Origin: Bacteroidales bacterium UBA4243
GTDB taxonomy: Bacteria; Bacteroidota; Bacteroidia; Bacteroidales; F082
Assembly: GCA_002396205.1 (NCBI GenBank)
Contig: DGXB01000098.1
Span: forward strand, 12,351 to 76,350
Reading direction: 5' to 3'
DNA: 64,000 nucleotides
In this document: piece after piece, positions 41,660 to 47,943 of the stretch
Layout: the number at the start of each line of letters is the position of its first letter
Position numbering within the stretch: the stretch's first letter is position 1
Notes under the pieces: model-generated
The model's input: only the letters and a program-made list of their open reading frames with translations
What the model was told of the DNA's origin: nothing
Databases searched by the model: none
Translations under genes and position numbers: made by a program

Positions 41660-41667
41660 CAAAAATA
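41660..41667 (-). promoter_or_regulatory. Bacteroidetes -7 box for the exonuclease-FAH pair
   Basis: Minus-strand TATTTTTG followed by CACC, 20 nt before the ATG at 41639. Confidence 0.55.
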
Positions 41668-41700
41668 ATACATAAAAGATAGCAATATTCATTTTTTTGC

Positions 41701-41708
41701 TACTTTTG
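41701..41708 (+). promoter_or_regulatory. Bacteroidetes -7 box for the DUF3276 gene
   Basis: TACTTTTG followed by CCCC. Its position argues against a start before about 41716 and supports ATG 41763. Confidence 0.6.
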
Positions 41709-41762
41709 CCCCACTTTTCAAACAAAATAGAACTATTAGAAAGTATCAAATTATTGAAAGAC

Positions 41763-42137
41763 ATGATGGAAGAAAATGAAATGAGAGAAAAAGATGAATT
41801 GTTCTCAAAGGCAGTGAAAGCAGGAAAGAGAACTTACTTTTTCGATGTGAAATCAACGAAGAACGACGAAAAGTACATCACCATAACCGAGAGCAAACGC
41901 CGTTTTGACGAAAACCTGCAACGCTTCTTCTACGAGAAGCACAAGATTTTCCTCTACAAGGAAGACTTCGAGAAGGTTTCGAAAGGCCTCACCGATGCCA
42001 TCAAATACATTGAGACCGGCGAGTATCCTGCCGACTACTACGACCAGCCCGAGCCGCGCCACTACGACCACGAAGAAGAGCCCAAGGGCGAACTCGACAG
42101 CGCCATCGACAAGTGGTTCGACAGCTTGGATAAATAA
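41763..42137 (+). CDS. DUF3276 (PUR-alpha-like) nucleic-acid-binding protein
   Basis: A 124-residue protein with one PUR repeat. KAGKRTYFFDVKSTKNDEKY (about 19-38) and a second strand-helix part ESKRRFDENLQRFFYEKHKI fit the DUF3276 family, Bacteroidetes and spirochete homologues of the PUR-alpha fold that bind single-stranded DNA or RNA. The C-terminus is acidic and ends in a short helix (LDSAIDKWFDSLDK). Two adjacent ATGs open the frame and 41763 is the first. Earlier in-frame codons would lie upstream of, or on top of, the predicted transcription start. A strong terminator follows at 42158. Confidence 0.88.
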   Translation: MMEENEMREKDELFSKAVKAGKRTYFFDVKSTKNDEKYITITESKRRFDENLQRFFYEKHKIFLYKEDFEKVSKGLTDAIKYIETGEYPADYYDQPEPRHYDHEEEPKGELDSAIDKWFDSLDK

Positions 42138-42157
42138 AAACGCACATAAAAACCTTG

Positions 42158-42183
42158 AAGCCGCGCTCTGTCGCGGCTTTTTT
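42158..42183 (+). terminator. Rho-independent terminator after the DUF3276 gene
   Basis: AAGCCGCG-CTCTGT-CGCGGCTT followed by TTTT: an 8-bp GC-rich stem and a U-tract, 20 bp after the stop codon. Confidence 0.9.
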
Positions 42184-42279
42184 GTTGCCAAACGGCGACA
42201 AGACAAAAACTTATCAACAAAAAGGGCAAATGTTGATAACTTTCCGTAGATGACCGCAATAAAAAGGGGCAAAAATGCG

Positions 42280-42287
42280 TACCTTTG
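42280..42287 (+). promoter_or_regulatory. Bacteroidetes -7 box for parA
   Basis: TACCTTTG followed by TAG, 20 nt before ATG 42308. It lies downstream of an earlier in-frame ATG (42275), ruling that start out if this promoter is used. Confidence 0.65.
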
Positions 42288-42307
42288 TAGCGAAAATCAA
42301 GAAAGAC

Positions 42308-43087
42308 ATGGGCAAGATCATAGCGATTGCAAATCAGAAAGGTGGCGTCGGAAAAACCACCACTTCCATCAACCTGGCGGCCAGCTTGGCCGTCCTCGAA
42401 TACAAGACCCTCCTCATCGATGCCGACCCGCAAGCCAACGCGACCTCGGGCGTGGGCATCGACCCAAGAACCGTCGAAACGAGCATCTACGAATGTATCA
42501 TCGACCAGGTAGACCCGAAGACCGTCATCGTCGAGACCGAGACACCCAACCTCAATTTGCTTCCCGCCCACATCGACCTCGTGGGCGCCGAAATCGAGAT
42601 GATCAACCTGCCCGAGCGCGAGCTGATGATGAAACGCCTGCTCGCCCCCATCAGAGGCGACTACGACTTCATCATCATCGACTGCTCGCCGTCGTTAGGC
42701 CTGGTCACGGTCAACTCGCTCACTGCCGCCGATTCGGTCATCATCCCCGTACAATGCGAGTATTTCGCCCTCGAAGGTCTTGGCAAACTACTGAATACCA
42801 TCAAGATAGTACAAACGCGCCTCAATCCCGACTTGGACATCGAAGGCATCCTGCTCACCATGTTCGACACGCGCCTGCGCCTGTCGAAACAAGTGGTTGA
42901 AGAGGTCAAGATGCACTTCCAGGACATGGTTTTCAACACCATCATCAACCGCAACACGCGCCTGAGCGAGGCCCCGAGCTTCGGCAAGACCATCGTCATG
43001 TACGACGCCAACAGCACGGGCGCCATCAACTACCTCAACCTCGCCCGCGAAATCCTTGAAAAGAACAACCTATCCACCAAAGACTAA
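42308..43087 (+). CDS. parA: Chromosome partitioning ATPase ParA (Soj)
   Basis: A 259-residue ParA/MinD-superfamily ATPase that moves ParB-bound origins across the nucleoid. The deviant Walker A is ANQKGGVGKTTT (residues about 7-18). DADPQANATSGVG, DFIIIDCSPSLGLVTVNSL (Walker B region) and PVQCEYFALEGL follow. The N-terminus MGKIIAIANQKGG at 42308 is typical of chromosomal Soj and fits the promoter at 42280; an ATG 11 codons earlier is rejected. parB begins 6 bp after the stop. Confidence 0.96.
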   Translation: MGKIIAIANQKGGVGKTTTSINLAASLAVLEYKTLLIDADPQANATSGVGIDPRTVETSIYECIIDQVDPKTVIVETETPNLNLLPAHIDLVGAEIEMINLPERELMMKRLLAPIRGDYDFIIIDCSPSLGLVTVNSLTAADSVIIPVQCEYFALEGLGKLLNTIKIVQTRLNPDLDIEGILLTMFDTRLRLSKQVVEEVKMHFQDMVFNTIINRNTRLSEAPSFGKTIVMYDANSTGAINYLNLAREILEKNNLSTKD

Positions 43088-43093
43088 AGCACC

Positions 43094-43984
43094 ATGCCCG
43101 ACAAAATCAGAAAATCATTGGGCCGCGGACTCGACAACATCCTCGGCAGCCCCGAAACCGACATCACCAGCCGCGACATCAGTGGCGACTTCGTGGCTGG
43201 TGCCGTGGCCGAAATCGACATTGACCTCATCGAGACCAACCCCTTCCAACCCAGAACGGAATTCGACGAGACCGCCTTGCGCGAACTGGCACAGTCCATC
43301 AAGGAACAGGGCATCATCCAACCGGTCACCGTCAGGAAATTGGGCTACAACAAATACCAACTCATCTCCGGTGAGCGCCGACTGAGGGCCTCCAAGATGG
43401 CTGGACTCAAGAAGATTCCGGCATTCATCCGCGTGGCCAACGACGAACAAATGCTCGAACTCGCCCTCATCGAGAACATCCACCGCGAGAACCTCAACGC
43501 CATCGAGGTGGCCATTTCCTACCAACGCCTCATTGACGAATGCAGCCTCACCCAAGAGGAAGTGAGCGAAAAGGTGGGCAAGAGCCGTAGCGCAGTAGCC
43601 AACTTCCTAAGACTCTTGAAATTACCACCAGAAATCCAACTCGCCATCCGCGACGGCCACATCAGCATGGGTCACGCCCGCGCCCTCATCAACATCAACG
43701 ACAAGGAAGAACAACTGAAGCTCCTCCAACAAATCATCATGGACGAGATGACCGTGCGCCAAACCGAAGAACTGGCCGACAAAGCCAAAGGCAAAGGCGA
43801 GAAGGAACGCAAGCAAACCAACTTCATCCCCGAACATTTCAAGAGCAAGATCAAGACGCTGTCGCAAACGCTCAACACCAAGGTGAAAGTGAAACGCGAC
43901 GTTAAAGGTCACGGTTCGGTCGTCATCGACTTCAAGGACGAAGCCGAGTTTGACCGCATCATGGAACTGTTCGGCAACAAATAA
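43094..43984 (+). CDS. parB: Chromosome partitioning protein ParB (Spo0J)
   Basis: A 296-residue CTP-dependent DNA clamp that loads at parS. The N-terminal CTPase/ParB domain (about 35-130) shows NPFQPRTEF, SIKEQGIIQPVTVRKLG, the GERRLRASKMAGL box and LALIENIHRENLNAIE. A central helix-turn-helix (about 140-205) has LTQEEVSEKVGKSRSAVANF and DGHISMGHARALI. The C-terminal dimerisation domain (about 250-296) follows a Lys-rich linker. It forms an operon with parA. No canonical parS palindrome was noticed in the window by eye. Confidence 0.96.
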   Translation: MPDKIRKSLGRGLDNILGSPETDITSRDISGDFVAGAVAEIDIDLIETNPFQPRTEFDETALRELAQSIKEQGIIQPVTVRKLGYNKYQLISGERRLRASKMAGLKKIPAFIRVANDEQMLELALIENIHRENLNAIEVAISYQRLIDECSLTQEEVSEKVGKSRSAVANFLRLLKLPPEIQLAIRDGHISMGHARALININDKEEQLKLLQQIIMDEMTVRQTEELADKAKGKGEKERKQTNFIPEHFKSKIKTLSQTLNTKVKVKRDVKGHGSVVIDFKDEAEFDRIMELFGNK

Positions 43985-43991
43985 TCGCCCC

Positions 43992-44636
43992 ATGCCCCGC
44001 CGCATCTTCCTTATTGTCACGATGTTGCTCATCGGTTTTGCCAAAGCCGAAGCCCAAAATGTCGTGTTTGACACCGTTGGCAATGCCGTGCTCAGCGCCG
44101 ACACCATCGTCAAGGAAGAGAAGGCAACCAAAAAGACAGTCAAAGCCCAAAAGCCACACAATCCCAAGAAAGCCACCATCATGTCGGCCTTGCTGCCAGG
44201 TTTGGGACAAATCTACAACGGCAAATGGTGGAAAGTGCCCATCGTTTATGCCGGTTTGGGCGGTTTGGGCTATTTGGTCTACAACAACAACTACGAATAC
44301 CGATCCTATCTGCACGCCTACGAATACAAGACCGGCGACCTGCCCGACGGCGTGACCCTGAACGAACACGAGGCTGATTTGGCCAACCGCTATGCCGCAA
44401 GCCAACTACAGACCTACAAGGAATCGTATCGCCGTGATTTTGAGTTTTATACTATCCTCACCATCGCGTGGTACGGTCTGCAAATCGTGGATGCCTGCGT
44501 CGACGGGCACCTCTATACCTACGACATCAGCGACGACCTCAGCCTCAACATCGACCCCTATTTAAGGCCAGTTGAACAACCGATAATGATACCGCAATAC
44601 GCCCAAGTGGGACTATCGCTTAAACTGAATTTCTAA
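43992..44636 (+). CDS. DUF5683 membrane protein
   Basis: A 214-residue exported or membrane protein with a signal peptide (MPRRIFLIVTM..., about 1-20). A Lys-rich segment is followed by the DUF5683 signature AALLPGLGQIYNGKWWKVPI in slightly varied form (SALLPGLGQIYNGKWWKVP, about 61-79). A glycine-rich membrane hairpin comes next (YAGLGGLGYLVYN), and a hydrophobic helix lies near 155. The ATG at 43992, 7 bp after the parB stop, gives the clean signal peptide. The family regularly follows parAB in Bacteroidetes; its function is not established. A MITE-like repeat separates it from dapB. Confidence 0.85.
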   Translation: MPRRIFLIVTMLLIGFAKAEAQNVVFDTVGNAVLSADTIVKEEKATKKTVKAQKPHNPKKATIMSALLPGLGQIYNGKWWKVPIVYAGLGGLGYLVYNNNYEYRSYLHAYEYKTGDLPDGVTLNEHEADLANRYAASQLQTYKESYRRDFEFYTILTIAWYGLQIVDACVDGHLYTYDISDDLSLNIDPYLRPVEQPIMIPQYAQVGLSLKLNF

Positions 44637-44639
44637 TGT

Positions 44640-44782
44640 AAACAAAACCTACAAAACATGCAAAACAACCTATCAAACCAAAGAGTGTCGACTGGCACAA
44701 CCGTGCAGTCGCAAGGAAACCGCCGGTTGGCGGGTTTCCAAAAAGACCCAAAGAAGTTTTAGCAGTTTTGAAAGTTTTGTTC
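44640..44782. repeat. MITE-like element, copy 2 (opposite orientation)
   Basis: About 143 bp; its reverse complement aligns with 31327-31453. Shared blocks are the 17-nt GTTTTGTAGGTTTTGTT end, TTGTTTTGC two bases before it, CCAACCGGC at the centre, and the ACAAAACTT end. The internal stem here is GGAAAC...GTTTCC where copy 1 has GGAAAG...CTTTCC, so pairing is conserved. It fills most of the 160-bp gap between the DUF5683 gene and dapB. Confidence 0.75.
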
Positions 44783-44796
44783 CAAAAACACAAACC

Positions 44797-45525
44797 ATGA
44801 AAATAGCAATCATCGGATACGGAAAGATGGGCCACGAGGTGGAACAAGCCGCCCTCGCCCGCCAGCATGAAATCATCGTCACCATCGACAATGCCCAAGA
44901 ATGGCAAGAACGCATTGAGCAACTGAAGCAGGCCGACGTCGCCATCGACTTCAGCCAGCCCGACCAAGTGGTGGCCAACATCCACCGCTGCTTCGACCTG
45001 CACATCCCAATTGTCGTTGGCACCACGGCCTGGCAAGCACATTTCGACGAAATCAGGATGCGTTGCCTCAACGAGAGCCAAAGCCTCTTCCACGCACCTA
45101 ATTTCAGCATCGGGATGAACATCATGTTCCTGCTCAACAAACAGTTGGCACGATTTGCCGAGCAATACGGCTATCAACTTTCTTTGGCCGAGACCCATCA
45201 CATCCACAAGTTGGACAAGCCCAGCGGCACCGCCGTGAAACTGGCCAACGACATCCTCAGCGTCAACCACGACTACGACCATTGGAGCATCGACGCGCCC
45301 ACCGACCACACCTTATATATTAACGTGACCCGCATCGGCGAGGTGAACGGTATCCACAGCGTGGTGGCCGACTCCGAGGCCGACCGCCTCACCCTCACCC
45401 ACGAAGCCTACAACCGCAAGGGCTTCGCCTTCGGTGCCATCGCCGCAGCGGAGTTCCTGCTCGGCAAGACAGGCTGTTACTCGATGGAGGACTTGATGGG
45501 GAATATCTTTTCCGACCCGAAATAA
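44797..45525 (+). CDS. dapB: 4-hydroxy-tetrahydrodipicolinate reductase
   Basis: Reduces 4-hydroxy-tetrahydrodipicolinate with NAD(P)H in lysine and diaminopimelate synthesis, feeding peptidoglycan. The 242 residues have the dinucleotide-binding IAIIGYGKMG (3-12), IDFSQPDQV, VVGTTAW, APNFSIGMNIMFLL, the catalytic ETHHIHKLDKPSGTA, and a closing FAFGAIAAAEFLLGKTGCYS. The length is at the short end of the family, as usual in Bacteroidetes. lepB follows at 44 bp. Confidence 0.97.
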   Translation: MKIAIIGYGKMGHEVEQAALARQHEIIVTIDNAQEWQERIEQLKQADVAIDFSQPDQVVANIHRCFDLHIPIVVGTTAWQAHFDEIRMRCLNESQSLFHAPNFSIGMNIMFLLNKQLARFAEQYGYQLSLAETHHIHKLDKPSGTAVKLANDILSVNHDYDHWSIDAPTDHTLYINVTRIGEVNGIHSVVADSEADRLTLTHEAYNRKGFAFGAIAAAEFLLGKTGCYSMEDLMGNIFSDPK

Positions 45526-45569
45526 TATTTCACCCCTTTTCGCGTTAGCAAGTAAACTCAATAAACGAC

Positions 45570-47084
45570 ATGTCATTATTATTGTTCATCCTCATCGTTC
45601 CGGCGCTGTTCACCATCCCGTTTGCATTCTGCTGGAAGCAGTTCGAAGCCGCCGGACAAAAGGGCTACTACAGCCTCATCCCCTACTACAACATCTATAT
45701 CATGCTGAAAATCATCGGCAAAGAGAAAAAGTTCTGGTGGTGGTTCTTCATCGTCTTCCCCTACATCAACATCTTCATGCTTTTGCTCATGCTCGTCGAA
45801 TTGGGCAAATGCTTCGGACGGTTCAAGGTCTGGGAGGAAGGTATGGCCGCCATCCTGCCGTTCATTTTCTTCCCCATCATCGCCAAAGACGACAAATACC
45901 AAGACCCCGCCACGGCCACACGACCCAAGAAGTCGACTGCACGCGAGTGGTTTGATGCCATCATCTTTGCCGTCGTCGCCGCATTGATTATCCGTACCTA
46001 CGTCTTCGAGATGTTCACCATCCCCACTTCGAGTATGGAGAAATCGTTGTGCGTTGGTGATTACTTGGTTGTCAGCAAGATACACTATGGCCCCAAAGGG
46101 CAAAACACGCCGCTTTCGTTCCCCTTCGTGCACAACACTTTGCCAGGAAGCAAGACCGCGAAATCCTATTTGGAATGGATCAAGTTGCCCTACCACCGCT
46201 ATCCAGGCGTGACAACGATGAAACGCTACGACCCCATCGTGTTCAACTACCCTGCCGGCGACACGGTGTGCGACATCTTCCAAAGCAGCATCAGCTACTA
46301 CGACCTCGTGCGCGAATACGGTCGCAAGAAGGTTTGGAGCGACCACCAAAACTTCGGCAAGGTCATCAGTCATCCCGTCGACAAGCGTGAAAACTACGTG
46401 AAACGCCTCATCGGTATGCCTGGAGATAGCTTGAAAATTGTTGACGGAGTGGTGTTTATCAACGGTGAAAAAGCCTTTGAACCCGAAAACATGCAGCACA
46501 ACTACACCGTGGTGACCACCACGGGCGGCATCAACAAGCAGGTTTTGGACAAATATAGCATCACGGAAGGATATCGCACCGCCGACCCCAACACCTTCAT
46601 CCTCAACATCAGCGCGAAGGTGGCCGATGAACTCATCAAGCTGCCATTCGTCACTTCGGTGATGCGCAACATCCAAGCCCCTGGGCAAGGCACTTCGACC
46701 AGCCTCTTCCCCAACCGCCCCGACCTCTATCCTTGGAACGTCGACAACTTCGGCCCGATTTATATCCCAAAGAAAGGCGAAACGGTGAAGCTCGACCTCA
46801 ACACCTTGCCGCTTTACGAGCGCATCATTCATGCCTACGAGTTGCACGACGTGAAGGTGGAAGGCAACCAAATCCTCATCGACGGACAGCCTGCCGACAG
46901 CTACACCTTTGCGATGGACTACTATTGGATGATGGGCGACAACCGCCACAACTCCGCCGACTCGCGCTATTGGGGCTATGTGCCCGAAGACCACATCGTC
47001 GGCAAGCCTATTCTCGTCTGGCTTTCTTTGGATAAGGAAAACGGCGGCATCCGCTGGAACAGGATGTTCAGGATTCCGAAATAG
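45570..47084 (+). CDS. lepB: Signal peptidase I with N-terminal membrane domain
   Basis: Cleaves signal peptides of exported proteins at the inner membrane. The 504-residue protein is much longer than a typical LepB. Residues 1-115 form a separate DUF5684-like membrane domain (FCWKQFEAAGQKGYYSLIPY, then WWWFFIVFPYINIF). The S26 domain begins near 125 with a membrane anchor. The nucleophile is Ser155 in IPTSSMEKSL and the general base is Lys278 in YVKRLIGMPGD. A large insertion (about 300-440) precedes the late GDNRHNSADSRYWGYVP box. Such expanded forms occur in Bacteroidetes. A terminator overlapping the HigBA promoter follows. Confidence 0.95.
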   Translation: MSLLLFILIVPALFTIPFAFCWKQFEAAGQKGYYSLIPYYNIYIMLKIIGKEKKFWWWFFIVFPYINIFMLLLMLVELGKCFGRFKVWEEGMAAILPFIFFPIIAKDDKYQDPATATRPKKSTAREWFDAIIFAVVAALIIRTYVFEMFTIPTSSMEKSLCVGDYLVVSKIHYGPKGQNTPLSFPFVHNTLPGSKTAKSYLEWIKLPYHRYPGVTTMKRYDPIVFNYPAGDTVCDIFQSSISYYDLVREYGRKKVWSDHQNFGKVISHPVDKRENYVKRLIGMPGDSLKIVDGVVFINGEKAFEPENMQHNYTVVTTTGGINKQVLDKYSITEGYRTADPNTFILNISAKVADELIKLPFVTSVMRNIQAPGQGTSTSLFPNRPDLYPWNVDNFGPIYIPKKGETVKLDLNTLPLYERIIHAYELHDVKVEGNQILIDGQPADSYTFAMDYYWMMGDNRHNSADSRYWGYVPEDHIVGKPILVWLSLDKENGGIRWNRMFRIPK

Positions 47085-47109
47085 TTTTCATGTTCCGCTT
47101 CGATTAACC

Positions 47110-47150
47110 AAAACAATCTTACAAAAATCGTAAGATTGTTTTGTTTTTTT
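47110..47150 (+). terminator. Rho-independent terminator after lepB
   Basis: AAAACAATCTTAC (47110-47122) pairs perfectly with GTAAGATTGTTTT (47130-47142) and is followed by GTTTTTTT. The descending arm also supplies the TTTTG that could serve as the -33 element of the HigBA promoter. Confidence 0.92.
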
Positions 47151-47163
47151 GTAAGAATTGTTG

Positions 47164-47171
47164 TAACTTTG
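47164..47171 (+). promoter_or_regulatory. Bacteroidetes -7 box for higB-higA
   Basis: TAACTTTG followed by CAG, with TTTTG at 47139-47143 exactly 20 nt upstream as a -33 candidate. GTAAGAATTGTTG just upstream echoes GTAAGATTGTT in the terminator arm and may be an operator half-site for HigA. Confidence 0.7.
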
Positions 47172-47196
47172 CAGCGCAAACGGTACAGTACGCAAA

Positions 47197-47493
47197 ATGA
47201 GAATCATCGCAAAAAACACAATAGTAGAGTATTACACCAAAAATCCTCAAGCGAAATCAGCTTTGACGGAATGGTACGAAAAAACCGATAAAGCCGAATG
47301 GCAAAGCCTCGCCGACATCAAACAGACTTTCAACTCCGTCGATTATGTTGGCAATCAGCACTATGTGTTCAATATTAAAGGCAATGATTATCGTTTGGTA
47401 GTTGTTGTAAAATTCACCCCGAAAAATGTCTACATCCGCTTTATAGGCACTCATGCAGAATATGACAGAATCGAGGACATCAAAAACATTTGA
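47197..47493 (+). CDS. higB: HigB-type toxin
   Basis: A 98-residue RelE-superfamily mRNA interferase of the HigB type. Family features are MRIIAKNTIVEYYTKNPQAK, ALTEWYEKTDKAEWQSLADI, NQHYVFNIKGNDYRLVVVV and the C-terminal IRFIGTHAEYDRI. It would cleave mRNA on the ribosome when its partner is degraded. The toxin-first order is typical of HigBA; the antitoxin gene starts 3 bp later. Inserted between lepB and ftsK, with its own promoter. Confidence 0.92.
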   Translation: MRIIAKNTIVEYYTKNPQAKSALTEWYEKTDKAEWQSLADIKQTFNSVDYVGNQHYVFNIKGNDYRLVVVVKFTPKNVYIRFIGTHAEYDRIEDIKNI

Positions 47494-47496
47494 GTT

Positions 47497-47865
47497 ATGG
47501 CACAGATTAAGACAGAAAAAGAATACAAGGCAGCAATGGCTCGCATTGACGAGTTACTTCCACTCACTTGGCTGGATGGAACGCCAGAAGACTCGCCAGA
47601 AAACATTGAGTTGGAACTACTTTCCGAACTTGTCGCAGAATATGAGGATATCCATTATCCCATTGGCAAACCTTCACTTATCGACATTATCAAGTTGCGC
47701 ATGTACGAGATGGGCCTTTCGCAAAAGGCCATTGCAGCATTGCTCGGCATCAGCGAACCTCGCATGAGCGAAATCATGCATGGAAAGGTTGAGCCTTCTC
47801 TGTCGCTTGCAAGAAACATAAGTCGAAAACTAAATATTGACGCAGGTATAGTTTTAGGAGTTTGA
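47497..47865 (+). CDS. higA: HigA-type antitoxin (XRE helix-turn-helix)
   Basis: A 122-residue antitoxin. An N-terminal toxin-contact region (about 1-60) is followed by an XRE helix-turn-helix: MYEMGLSQKAIAALLGISEP, RMSEIMHGKVEPSLSLARNI (about 69-110). It binds HigB and represses the operon, probably through the sites near 47130-47165. It starts 3 bp after the toxin stop codon. Confidence 0.92.
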   Translation: MAQIKTEKEYKAAMARIDELLPLTWLDGTPEDSPENIELELLSELVAEYEDIHYPIGKPSLIDIIKLRMYEMGLSQKAIAALLGISEPRMSEIMHGKVEPSLSLARNISRKLNIDAGIVLGV

Positions 47866-47913
47866 GGTAGATTTTCTATCAAAAGACACCGTTCTTAAAC
47901 CAACAATTTTGCG

Positions 47914-47921
47914 TACCTTTG
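47914..47921 (+). promoter_or_regulatory. Bacteroidetes -7 box for ftsK
   Basis: TACCTTTG followed by CAC, 22 nt before the ATG at 47944. ftsK is therefore transcribed independently of the toxin-antitoxin pair. Confidence 0.65.
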
Positions 47922-47943
47922 CACTTCAAAACGAAGACAGAAA

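Noticed and set aside
42141..42310. A parS site or replication origin near parAB
   Set aside because: No TGTTTCACGTGAAACA-like palindrome or DnaA-box cluster was seen near parAB; only a terminator and the parA promoter are present.
45579..46994. A 471-codon open frame antisense to lepB
   Set aside because: Signal peptidase motifs Ser155 and Lys278 are on the plus strand; the antisense frame has no recognisable domain.
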